This document shows, one piece after another, positions 1-5,999 of a stretch of 13,768 nucleotides of DNA. Positions within the stretch are counted from its first letter, which is position 1, and each line of letters opens with the position of its first letter. The notes under the pieces were generated by a model. It saw only the letters and a list, made by a program, of their open reading frames with translations. It did no database searches and was not told where the DNA came from. Source of the DNA: JACRAR01 sp041674465 (GTDB lineage Bacteria; Pseudomonadota; Gammaproteobacteria; Burkholderiales; Rhodocyclaceae); assembly GCA_041674465.1 (NCBI GenBank), contig JBAYVV010000103.1, positions 1 to 13,768 of the forward strand. The letters are read 5' to 3'. The position numbers were made by a program, and so were the translations under genes.

Positions 1-393
1 AACCTCTCGGTGGCGGTGGCGGTCGGCTTTATCGCCCTGGCCGGGGTGGCGGCCGAAACCGGCGTGGTGATGCTGATCTATCTCGATCATGCCTGGGAAG
101 CGATCAAAACAAAGTGCCGTGTATCAGGGCGTGCGCCGAACGTCGCAGACCTCTACGAGGCAGTGATGGAAGGTGCAGTCGAGCGCGTGCGACCGAAAAT
201 GATGACCGTGGTGGCCATTATGGCGGGTCTCTTGCCGATCATGTGGGGCACAGGGACCGGTTCAGAGGTCATGAGCCGCATTGCCGCCCCCATGGTCGGA
301 GGCATGATTTCCTCGACGGTGCTGACGCTCGCCGTGATTCCGGCGATCTATGCGCTAGTCAAACAATGGCGGTTGGCACGTGGTTTGGAGTGA
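1..393 (+). CDS. cusA: CusA/SilA-type heavy-metal RND efflux pump, C-terminal part
   Basis: The reading frame is open from base 1, so the gene begins outside the window; about 130 residues remain. They hold the last transmembrane helices of an inner-membrane resistance-nodulation-division pump. The run GTGSEVMSRIAAPMVGGM followed by a hydrophobic helix ending in PAIYALVK is characteristic of the heavy-metal (HME) branch, close to CusA and SilA, which export Cu(I) or Ag(I) by proton antiport through a CusCBA-type tripartite complex. An upstream ETGVVMLIYL helix also fits. The protein ends normally at a TGA with a short charged tail, so the gene appears intact at this end. The copper genes further along the window support a Cu/Ag substrate, although the substrate-binding methionines lie upstream of the window and cannot be checked. 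Confidence 0.93.
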   Translation, partial: NLSVAVAVGFIALAGVAAETGVVMLIYLDHAWEAIKTKCRVSGRAPNVADLYEAVMEGAVERVRPKMMTVVAIMAGLLPIMWGTGTGSEVMSRIAAPMVGGMISSTVLTLAVIPAIYALVKQWRLARGLE

Positions 394-464
394 TAAGAAA
401 TCGGCAAGGAAGTTAATAGCGGGCATGACGTTTCTCATGCGAAACACAATCCAGGAGTGAAAAG

Positions 465-641
465 ATGAAGCGGTTCCAAAAAGGTGAAGTCATGCTGGTG
501 ATGATGGTAGTTATGTTAGCTGTTGTGGTTTTTGGCGGACATGAACACATGATGGGCATGATGGGACATGGAAACCACGCGCATGATCAATCCACGTCGT
601 CAAGCAATCAAAAGGGCGAAGGGTCTGAGCATCAGCATTGA
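465..641 (+). CDS. Small His/Met-rich single-pass membrane peptide (58 aa)
   Basis: This short gene follows the cusA stop by about 70 bases. An AGGAG Shine-Dalgarno lies at 453-457, seven bases before the ATG. The 58-residue product has a basic N-terminus (MKRFQKGE), one hydrophobic helix at about residues 9-25, and then a tail very rich in His and Met (HEHMMGMMGHGNHAH at about 26-40) that ends in HQH. The composition suggests that the tail binds Cu or Ag on the periplasmic side and may feed or buffer the adjacent pump. I do not recognise a named family. Its position after cusA, strong ribosome site and metal-ligand-rich tail make a chance ORF unlikely. A longer frame that starts at 568 overlaps its 3' end, but only the distal part of that frame (from 706) is credible. 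Confidence 0.72.
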   Translation: MKRFQKGEVMLVMMVVMLAVVVFGGHEHMMGMMGHGNHAHDQSTSSSNQKGEGSEHQH

Positions 642-655
642 AAGCACTAATGCCC

Positions 656-674
656 CCGGCCATTTAAGCGCCGG
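656..674 (+). terminator. Weak hairpin between the metal peptide and the small lipoprotein
   Basis: CCGGC at 656-660 pairs with GCCGG at 670-674 around a nine-base loop. ATTAAATCG and a run of five T follow. The stem is only five base pairs and the T-run is offset, so it may attenuate rather than terminate. Confidence 0.3.
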
Positions 675-705
675 ATTAAATCGTTTTTCTCAATACAAGG
701 TGAGC

Positions 706-849
706 ATGATGTCAAAGAAATTATTGGTAGTCGTTGCAGCAGTCATTGCCACATTGCTGGGCGGTTGCGCCGGCGGTGGCTATTACGGAAGCGATTCCAG
801 CAGCAGATCTGGCTCCAGCAGCAGATCTGGCTCTGGTCACTCTCACTGA
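706..849 (+). CDS. Very small Ser/Gly-rich lipoprotein (47 aa)
   Basis: The start is chosen at the ATG-ATG pair at 706/709, because AAGGTGAG lies just upstream (697-704) and the signal peptide begins there. The N-terminus MMSKKLLVVVAAVIATLLGGC is a lipoprotein signal with lipobox LGGC. The mature part is only about 27 residues: GGG, YYG, then a tandem repeat of SSRSGS and a GHSH end. The Ser/Arg/Gly repeat comes from a perfect 18-bp DNA duplication (796-813 and 814-831). No enzymatic domain is possible at this size; an envelope-anchored tail or a decaying gene are both open. No operator of the copper type is visible upstream, so it may be transcribed with the preceding genes. Confidence 0.6.
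   Translation: MMSKKLLVVVAAVIATLLGGCAGGGYYGSDSSSRSGSSSRSGSGHSH
796..831 (+). repeat. Perfect tandem 18-bp repeat (two copies)
   Basis: TCCAGCAGCAGATCTGGC occurs at 796-813 and again at 814-831 without mismatch. It lies inside the small lipoprotein gene and is in frame, adding SSRSGS units to the mature tail. Such units can expand or contract by slippage. Confidence 0.9.
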
Positions 850-864
850 TTACCTCCGAGAGAC

Positions 865-880
865 ACTGCCAGAAGGCAGT
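865..880 (+). terminator. Short hairpin upstream of the HlyD-family gene
   Basis: ACTGCC (865-870) pairs with GGCAGT (875-880) around the tetraloop AGAA and is followed by TTGTATGTG. It lies 15 bases after the lipoprotein stop. The T-tract is poor, so this is a possible but weak terminator. Confidence 0.35.
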
Positions 881-975
881 TTGTATGTGCTCCAAGGATG
901 TATGGGGGCACGCCAGCATGTTCTGAACCAACTCAGACGCAACTCGGTGCGGGTCTTTTTAGACTTAATCAGATC

Positions 976-2331
976 ATGGCAACTCAAAATTTGTCAGTAC
1001 CCAATCAGCCAGGTAATGTTCTGGTGCCCGCCTTGGAAGGCGAGTTGATTCTGCCTACGGATACCTCCCAGCCGGCACGCGTCGGTTTATGGGTGCTGGG
1101 CCTCGGTTTTGGCGGCTTCCTGTTGTGGACAGGTCTGGCGCCGCTGGATGAGGGCGTGCCGACGCAAGGCATGGTCACCATCGACACCAAGCGCAAAGCC
1201 GTGCAACACCTTTCCGGCGGTATCATCAAACAGATGTTGGTTAAGGAGGGCCAGTCAGTCAAGCAAGACGACCCTTTGCTGAGTATCGACGACGCGGTGT
1301 CGCTTGCCAATTACGAGTCCGTGCGCCAGCACTACCTGACGCTCAGAGCCATGGAAGGGCGTTTGCTGGCGGAACAAAGTGGCCAGGACAAGATCAGTTT
1401 TCATCCGGATTTGCTGAAGGCGGTGGATGATCCTTATCTCCACCAAACCATGAATAATCAACTGCAGTTGTTCCAATCCAGGCGCATGGCTTTGCAGGCC
1501 GACATGGATGCCATGGAGGAGCAAATCCAGGGACAGGAAGCCTCGATTCTCGGTGCCGAAGGCATGCTACGGGCACGCACTAGCCAACTGGAATTCATCC
1601 AGGAGGAACTCAAAGGAGTTCGCGATCTGGTCAAGGAAGGCTATACCCCGCGCAATAAGCAACTGGAACTGGAGCGCACGGCGGCCGAGGCCACGGGCGC
1701 CATCGCGGATTTGCAGGGCAAAATCCTGCGCGGCCGGCGCGACATTGCCGAAATGAAGTTGCGCGATATTCAGCATCACCAGGAATATCGCAAGGAAGTA
1801 GACAGCCAACTCTCCGATGTGCGCCGTGAGGTACAGGCTGATGCGGAAAAATATAAGGCGGCTACCCAGGAGTTGGGACGCACAGTGATTCGTGCGCCAT
1901 CGGAAGGTCAGGTCGTCGGCTTGGCGGTGCAAACTGTGGGGGCGGTGATTGGCCCCGGGCAGAAGTTGATGGACATCGTGCCTCACAACGAGGCCCTGTT
2001 GCTTGAAGCTAAGGTGCCGCCGCATCTAATCGATAATGTGCATGCCGGACTGGAAGTGGATGTACGCTTCTCGTCATTTGCTCACTCGCCGGCGCTGGTG
2101 GTGATCGGACACGTCGATTCGGTGTCTTCGGACTTGATCATTGAGCCACAGACCGCTTACTATCTGGCGCGCGTTTCGATTACGCCGGAAGGCATGAAGG
2201 TACTCGGCAACCGGCAGATGCAGGCCGGCATGCCGGCCGAGGTGGTGATCAAGACCGGCGAGCGCACAGTGCTCGCCTATCTCTTGCATCCGCTACTCAA
2301 ACGCATGGCGGCTTCAATGAAAGAAGAGTGA
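976..2331 (+). CDS. Type I secretion periplasmic adaptor, HlyD/PrtE family
   Basis: Membrane-fusion protein that would link an inner-membrane ABC exporter to an outer-membrane TolC-type channel. From the ATG at 976 it is 451 residues, normal for the family. Order: cytoplasmic N-terminus; one transmembrane helix at about 35-53; the conserved strand GMVTIDTKRKAVQHLSGGII with the lipoyl half LVKEGQSVKQDDPLLSID; a long helical hairpin rich in Gln, Glu and Leu (about 120-285); the second lipoyl half (RAPSEGQVVGLAVQTVGAVI); a beta-barrel part; and the typical end AYLLHPLLKRM. An in-frame ATG at 898 would add 26 uncharacteristic residues with AAGG directly against the codon, so 976 is preferred, although its own ribosome site is poor. 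No ABC transporter, TolC or RTX substrate is in the window, so it is an orphan here. It converges on flgD with 13 bases between them. Confidence 0.9.
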   Translation: MATQNLSVPNQPGNVLVPALEGELILPTDTSQPARVGLWVLGLGFGGFLLWTGLAPLDEGVPTQGMVTIDTKRKAVQHLSGGIIKQMLVKEGQSVKQDDPLLSIDDAVSLANYESVRQHYLTLRAMEGRLLAEQSGQDKISFHPDLLKAVDDPYLHQTMNNQLQLFQSRRMALQADMDAMEEQIQGQEASILGAEGMLRARTSQLEFIQEELKGVRDLVKEGYTPRNKQLELERTAAEATGAIADLQGKILRGRRDIAEMKLRDIQHHQEYRKEVDSQLSDVRREVQADAEKYKAATQELGRTVIRAPSEGQVVGLAVQTVGAVIGPGQKLMDIVPHNEALLLEAKVPPHLIDNVHAGLEVDVRFSSFAHSPALVVIGHVDSVSSDLIIEPQTAYYLARVSITPEGMKVLGNRQMQAGMPAEVVIKTGERTVLAYLLHPLLKRMAASMKEE

Positions 2332-2344
2332 ATCAATAGCTGGT

Positions 2345-3043
2345 TCAAAGGAATTCTTTGACGTCACTCATTTTGAAAGTTCCCAAGTTGCCAAGGTTCA
2401 AACTCACACCCTGACTGCTGTTCATAATTCCTTCGACCAGGCCCAATTGCAGGGCAGTACTACCCACTTGATCGCTGCCGCGCTTGGCGGCAACCTTGAA
2501 GGTATAGGCGCCATCCGCCGCAATCTCGCCGCTATCCGCCTTGCCGTCCCACTGGAAGACATTGGTGCCGGTCTTCATCCCGCCTAGGTCGATGGTCCTG
2601 ACTGTGATTCCATTCGCATCGTTAATGGTCACTTTGACATTATCGGCGGGGCCGTCAATAGCGAAACCGGCGACTGTCGGGCCATTCGCGGCCTTTTGCT
2701 CCATTCCCGTCCCCGGCACCAGCACGCCTTTCCCAACCAGTGCGGCGGCCTGCATCGTCTGCGAGTCATTGGAGTTGCTGATCAGGGACTGCAAGGTCGT
2801 ATTCAGTTTCTCTATGCCATTGACCGTGCTGATTTGCGCCATCTGCGAGGTCAGTTGGGCATTGTCCAGAGGATTGAGCGGATCCTGATTCTTAAGCTGT
2901 GTCACCAGCAGTTTCAGGAATCGATCTTCGGTCGCCGATATGGCGTTGGTGGTAGAAGTGGTATCAGTAGAACTCTTTTTAGCATTTAGCGCGGCATAAG
3001 TGGCCACGGACGGGCTGGAGTCGGTAACAGCGGTTGCAGTCAT
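2345..3043 (-). CDS. flgD: Flagellar hook assembly (hook-capping) protein FlgD, outside a flagellar operon
   Basis: FlgD caps the growing hook and is needed to polymerise FlgE. The 232 residues have the full family layout: a Ser/Thr/Ala-rich exported N-terminus (about 1-38), the signature FLKLLVTQLKNQDPLNPLDN followed by LTSQMAQISTVNGIEKL (about 43-82), and a C-terminal FlgD Ig-like/tudor part with GTNVFQWDGKADSG. AAGGA lies seven bases upstream of the ATG. Nothing suggests degeneration. In most proteobacteria flgD sits between flgC and flgE, but here no other rod or hook gene follows it. Downstream it meets the end of the HlyD-family gene. Upstream on the same strand is only a truncated FlgB-like ORF. 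It may serve a main flagellar cluster elsewhere or be a specialised paralogue. Confidence 0.93.
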   Translation of the reverse strand: MTATAVTDSSPSVATYAALNAKKSSTDTTSTTNAISATEDRFLKLLVTQLKNQDPLNPLDNAQLTSQMAQISTVNGIEKLNTTLQSLISNSNDSQTMQAAALVGKGVLVPGTGMEQKAANGPTVAGFAIDGPADNVKVTINDANGITVRTIDLGGMKTGTNVFQWDGKADSGEIAADGAYTFKVAAKRGSDQVGSTALQLGLVEGIMNSSQGVSLNLGNLGTFKMSDVKEFL

Positions 3044-3069
3044 ATCAATTTCCTTTCATAGATGACTTA

Positions 3070-3084
3070 CTGGCCAATTGCCAG
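3070..3084. promoter_or_regulatory. Inverted repeat CTGGC-N5-GCCAG ahead of flgD
   Basis: A perfect 5-bp inverted repeat with a five-base centre lies between the FlgB-like remnant and the flgD ribosome site. It could be a leader hairpin or a small operator. No function can be assigned from sequence. Confidence 0.3.
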
Positions 3085-3089
3085 AGAAT

Positions 3090-3263
3090 TCAGCAAAAAC
3101 GATTTAACGCCAATGCATTGCTTCTACGTCTTTTGCTATTGCTCACGACTTCGTAATGGGGAGAGGTAGAGCTGACGATGTGCGACGCTAGCAACTCCTG
3201 GTGATAGTTACTCAGGCTCAATGCCGTTTGATTAAAACTAAACTGGTCAATGCGGTTTATCAT
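3090..3263 (-). pseudogene. Truncated FlgB-like ORF (57 aa) upstream of flgD
   Basis: Read on the minus strand, the ATG at 3263 opens a 57-codon frame beginning MINRIDQFSFNQTALSLSNY and continuing HQELLASHIVSSTSPHYEVV. This matches the FlgB N-terminal pattern (FQxxALxLRxxRQxxLASNIANADTPGY) residue for residue in spacing, but the hallmark ANIANxDTPGY has decayed to SHIVSSTSPHYE. After about residue 40 the similarity stops, and the frame ends in a basic tail (SKRRRSNALALNRFC) and TGA. A normal FlgB is about 135 residues, so roughly two thirds is missing. AAGG at 3271-3274 lies seven bases from the ATG, so the peptide could still be made. It ends 46 bases before flgD, which suggests a collapsed flgB-(flgC)-flgD order. 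I read it as a gene remnant; a functional mini-protein is possible. Confidence 0.65.
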
Positions 3264-3529
3264 CAATGCGCCTTAAGTTTTTCTTGCGGTTGTCATTAAG
3301 CATTTATCGTGCTAACGATTTACAAGTTACGCTAGTCACTCATAGCCTGCTATGGACTATGCTAAATGGATTTATGACCCGGCAAATTGCACACGCGGTC
3401 GGCAATAATTGCCGCACTTTGTTAACGTGGATCGTCGCTATACATCACGGTGAACGCATAGTGGGCAAGCCGATATGAAATGCATTGTCTAGCGCCAATG
3501 TATCGTTGACATGTGACCATCACGCACCC
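3264..3529. other. AT-richer gene-poor spacer with one palindrome
   Basis: No convincing gene was found. A 70-codon plus-strand frame (3266-3478) has no recognisable motif and overlaps the start of the FlgB-like remnant. A near-perfect palindrome CGGCAAT-A-ATTGCCG lies at 3400-3414. Promoters for the minus-strand flgD unit and the plus-strand lipoprotein must lie in or near this spacer. On the minus strand, TAAC-N14-CACGATAA is only a loose resemblance to a flagellar sigma-28 promoter. Confidence 0.4.
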
Positions 3530-3565
3530 TGACATTTTGGTGACAGACTTGTAATCTGGCGGTCA
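3530..3565 (+). promoter_or_regulatory. CusR/CopR-type operator upstream of lipoprotein copy 1
   Basis: The core TGACAGACTTGTAATC starts at 3541 and matches the palindrome TGACA-N4-TGTMA of heavy-metal OmpR-family regulators. A further TGACA lies exactly 11 bases upstream (3530) and GGTCA 11 bases downstream of TGTAA (3561-3565), giving half-sites phased at one helical turn. A weak -10 (TGTCTA or TCTATG) lies at about 3578-3585. The same arrangement precedes lipoprotein copy 2. Confidence 0.68.
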
Positions 3566-3624
3566 TGTTCGCGTGACTGTCTATGGCGCAGAATCAAACA
3601 TCATTAATGTTAGAGGAGATGTCA

Positions 3625-3969
3625 ATGCGCACTTCACTCGTGACGGTTCTTGCCTCACTTGCCCTGATGTCTCTCGTGGCATGTTCCTCCGTGCCACCAG
3701 TCAGTGAGATTCCGGAGTCCATCGCCAACGCCAAGACCGCTGCCGACCATCAACGCATCGCCGATTATTTCGCTCAGAAGGCAGCAAGCTACGTAGCTGA
3801 AGCCAAGCTTCACGAAAAAATGCCCCAGTCTTACCAAGGGCGCCCCAGATACGATTTTGCCGCGATGAGTTCTCATTGCCAGGAACTTCAGAAGCAGTTG
3901 AATGCCGCAGCCCATGAAGCCAAAGCATTGGCGCAGGCGCATCGCGATCTGGCAGCGTCGCTAAAGTAG
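3625..3969 (+). CDS. Small helical periplasmic lipoprotein, copy 1
   Basis: The ATG at 3625 is chosen over in-frame ATGs at 3583, 3607 and 3619, because GAGGAG (3613-3618) lies six bases upstream and because the signal peptide MRTSLVTVLASLALMSLVAC begins there; LVAC is the lipobox. The mature part (about 95 residues) is predicted helical and Ala-rich, with a recurring pattern of His, Met and Tyr (ADHQRIADYFAQKA, then LHEKMPQSY, then MSSHCQELQKQL) that could place metal ligands on one face. I do not recognise a named family. A close paralogue lies at 5555, and both carry the same copper-type operator, so metal-induced expression is likely. The role is unknown; envelope protection or metal buffering are guesses from context. 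Confidence 0.82.
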   Translation: MRTSLVTVLASLALMSLVACSSVPPVSEIPESIANAKTAADHQRIADYFAQKAASYVAEAKLHEKMPQSYQGRPRYDFAAMSSHCQELQKQLNAAAHEAKALAQAHRDLAASLK

Positions 3970-4054
3970 AGTAGAAGCACCGTTTATCTTTGGTTCTGCA
4001 TCGTACCTATCCTGCAGTCCATACCACTGACCTAGAGATATGCAAGGAGACACC

Positions 4055-4426
4055 ATGAAAAAAACCATCTTCATCGCTGCCGGACTGAGTCTTATGCTCG
4101 CTGCATGTGCCTCAACGGGCACGCTGGAATCCCCCAAAGCTGCCGGCCAAATCAGTGGCACGCTCACGCGTAGTCTTTTTGAACCCTATCGGGTCGAGGT
4201 CACCCTCGATGGAAAGAAATATCAGGGAGAGTGGCGAACCACCGAGCCGACATCGGAGCAGTACAAGGCGACCGCATGGCCACACAAGAAACACATCGGA
4301 CAGGTCCACTCTGTGCTGGTGGCCGACGCCGGCAGCAAGCTTGATTGCCGCTGGCAGACCCACGGCGAGACCGGCACGGGCTCCTGCAGTACGGGTAGTC
4401 AAGAATTTCCGCTGACCCTGAAATAA
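4055..4426 (+). CDS. Small lipoprotein of unknown function (123 aa)
   Basis: AAGGAG (4044-4049) sits five bases before the ATG at 4055, and the signal MKKTIFIAAGLSLMLAACAS carries lipobox LAAC, so this start is preferred to the ATG at 4040. The mature protein looks beta-rich: alternating strands such as GTLTRSLF, RVEVTLDGKKYQGEW and HSVLVADAGSKLDCRW, with two Cys (in LDCRW and GSCSTG) that could form a disulphide. The family is not recognised. It lies 85 bases after lipoprotein copy 1 with no operator of its own, so it may be transcribed from the copper-type promoter at 3530-3585. Frame, signal and ribosome site make the gene convincing; the function is open. Confidence 0.8.
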   Translation: MKKTIFIAAGLSLMLAACASTGTLESPKAAGQISGTLTRSLFEPYRVEVTLDGKKYQGEWRTTEPTSEQYKATAWPHKKHIGQVHSVLVADAGSKLDCRWQTHGETGTGSCSTGSQEFPLTLK

Positions 4427-4583
4427 CTGGACCCATTCGCATACGACTTCAAACTGCTATTGCCCTTGGTGGCCATCGTTGCGGTCTGATCGGGGAGTGC
4501 AACGAAGAAGGCGATCCTATTCTGTGGAACAAATCATTGCCATCATCTAATCAAAACAAATTCTGTTTCTACAAGGGGTTGTC

Positions 4584-5390
4584 ATGTGGCGTAATAAGAT
4601 TATTTGGATGCTGATTCTTGCCATTTGTGCATCAACGCAAGCTATCGCTGAGGGAGCCAAGAAAATCCAGGACAACTCGTTTCTTTTGGAAGAAGCGTAC
4701 AACCAGGAAGCAGGCGTGGTACAGCATATCCAAAGTTTCATGTACCTGAAAAAATCAAAGGATTGGCTTTACACCTTCACGCAGGAATGGCCCGTACCGG
4801 ATGAGACGCACCAGCTCTCTTATACCATTCCTGTGGTGCATTTGACCGATCCTCTCAACACCAGTGGCGTTGGAGACATCCTGCTTAACTACCGCTACCA
4901 AGCGATCTTGAAAGACAGACTGGCATTTGCCCCACGGATATCAATCATCTTACCAACGGGCGATTACAAAAAAGGCCACGGAACGGATTCAACTGGCATC
5001 CAGGCCAATTTGCCCTTGAGCGTGGAATTGTCAGATGAATTCGTGACCCACTGGAATCTCGGCGGCACATACACCCCACACAGCAAGGAACTTGGCGGCG
5101 CGAGGGCGAATACGGTCGCTTCCAACTATGGTGCGAGTCTCATCTATTTTGCAAAGGAAAATTTCAACTGGATGCTTGAGGCCGCCGGAACAACTTCAGA
5201 ATTCGTTCAACCAGACGGCAGCAGACGGCGTGAAAAGACTTTCTTTATCAATCCCGGTGTCCGCTTTGCCTCAAACTATGCTTCCGGCCTTCAGATTGTC
5301 TCAGGGATTTCCTTACCGATAGGCGTAGGCCCGTCGTCGGGAGAGTATGGCATTCTGTTCTATCTGTCATTTGAGCATCCGTTCAAGTAA
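4584..5390 (+). CDS. Outer-membrane beta-barrel-like protein (MetA/phenol-degradation transporter type)
   Basis: 268 residues with a Sec signal peptide (MWRNKIIWMLILAICASTQ, cleavage near AIA-EG) and AAGGGG five bases before the ATG. The body has many alternating amphipathic strands with aromatic girdle residues. The motif VGDILLNYRYQ followed by LAFAPRISIILPTGDY resembles the outer-membrane proteins filed under the MetA/phenol-degradation putative transporter family. The C-terminus YLSFEHPFK ends in an aromatic-rich strand. The substrate is unknown; that family name derives from one member and should not be taken literally. The gene lies between two duplicated lipoproteins and about 157 bases after the previous gene. 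I see no copper-type operator directly upstream, so read-through from 3530 or an unrecognised promoter drives it. Confidence 0.72.
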   Translation: MWRNKIIWMLILAICASTQAIAEGAKKIQDNSFLLEEAYNQEAGVVQHIQSFMYLKKSKDWLYTFTQEWPVPDETHQLSYTIPVVHLTDPLNTSGVGDILLNYRYQAILKDRLAFAPRISIILPTGDYKKGHGTDSTGIQANLPLSVELSDEFVTHWNLGGTYTPHSKELGGARANTVASNYGASLIYFAKENFNWMLEAAGTTSEFVQPDGSRRREKTFFINPGVRFASNYASGLQIVSGISLPIGVGPSSGEYGILFYLSFEHPFK

Positions 5391-5471
5391 TGGAAAACCA
5401 CACTCAGGCTTCGTATGTTCTCCTCATTTTTGTTCTTGCCGCAAGCCTCATGGCCAATCCTGACATCGCGG

Positions 5472-5496
5472 TGACAGAGATGTAATCCAGCGGTCA
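5472..5496 (+). promoter_or_regulatory. CusR/CopR-type operator and promoter upstream of lipoprotein copy 2
   Basis: The core TGACAGAGATGTAATCCAGC starts at 5472. An extra TGACA lies 11 bases upstream (5461-5465) and GGTCA at 5492-5496, the same phasing as at 3530-3565. A good -10, TATCAT, lies at 5509-5514. Similarity to the copy 1 promoter extends across the whole element, so promoter and gene were duplicated together. Confidence 0.7.
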
Positions 5497-5554
5497 TGCC
5501 CTCGTGCGTATCATGCTTGCACAATGAAATCCCAAAATGCTTGAGGGGAAAATC

Positions 5555-5920
5555 ATGCGCATTTCACTCGTCACGGTTCTTGCCTCACTTGCCCTGATGT
5601 CTCTCGTGGCATGCTCCTCCGTACCAACTGTGCCAACAGTCAGCGAAATCCCGGAGTCCATCACCAACGCCAAGACAGCTGCCGACCATCAACGCATCGC
5701 CGATTATTTCGCTCAGAAGGCGGCAAGTTACGAGGCTGAAGCCAGGTTGCACGAAGGAATGCCTCAGTCCTACAAGGCAGGGCACCCCAGATATCCCAAG
5801 TTCGATTACGCTTCAATGAGTTCCCATTGCCAGGAAATTCAGAAGCAGCTCGATGCCGCTGCCCGCGAAGCCAAGGCACTGGAGCAGGCACATCGCGATA
5901 TGGGCGCATCACTGAAGTAG
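5555..5920 (+). CDS. Small helical periplasmic lipoprotein, copy 2
   Basis: Paralogue of the gene at 3625. The first 23 residues are nearly identical (MRISLVTVLASLALMSLVAC with lipobox LVAC), and most of the body matches, including AADHQRIADYFAQKAASY and MSSHCQE. Differences are a small TVP insertion after the signal region, an insertion near HPRYPKFDY and a scatter of substitutions, giving 121 residues. GAGGGG (5543-5548) is six bases before the ATG, so 5555 is preferred to the in-frame ATG at 5537. The conserved His, Met, Tyr and Cys positions in both copies argue that they matter. The gene has its own copper-type operator. The family is not recognised, but conservation after duplication, with mostly conservative changes, supports a real selected gene. 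Confidence 0.85.
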   Translation: MRISLVTVLASLALMSLVACSSVPTVPTVSEIPESITNAKTAADHQRIADYFAQKAASYEAEARLHEGMPQSYKAGHPRYPKFDYASMSSHCQEIQKQLDAAAREAKALEQAHRDMGASLK

Positions 5921-5967
5921 TAAGGAATGGTTATCACCCTCAGAACTGCAAGTAAGCCAGGGTGTCA

Positions 5968-5991
5968 CGAGGCTCCTATTGCGGGGCCTCG
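5968..5991 (+). promoter_or_regulatory. Strong hairpin just upstream of the Cys/His-rich ORF
   Basis: CGAGGCTCC (5968-5976) pairs with GGGGCCTCG (5983-5991) around TATTGC, a nine-pair stem with one G-T wobble. No T-tract follows. It ends eight bases before the ATG at 6000, so it could act as a terminator for the upstream lipoprotein or hide the ribosome site of the next gene. A second weaker repeat (CACCCT and AGGGTG) lies just upstream. Confidence 0.4.
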
Positions 5992-5999
5992 GAATTGTC

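Noticed and set aside
568..705. N-terminal extension of the small lipoprotein frame
   Set aside because: It overlaps the His/Met peptide, lacks a ribosome site and would bury the lipoprotein signal peptide; the start at 706 is better.
898..975. Longer start for the HlyD-family adaptor
   Set aside because: AAGG touches the ATG with no spacer, and the extra residues do not resemble adaptor N-termini.
3264..3345. Sigma-28 flagellar promoter for flgD
   Set aside because: TAAC-N14-CACGATAA on the minus strand deviates in both elements and spacing from TAAA-N15-GCCGATAA; too weak to call.
3266..3478. 70-codon plus-strand ORF in the spacer between flgD and the lipoprotein
   Set aside because: No family motif, no good ribosome site, and it starts against the FlgB-like remnant on the other strand; probably chance.
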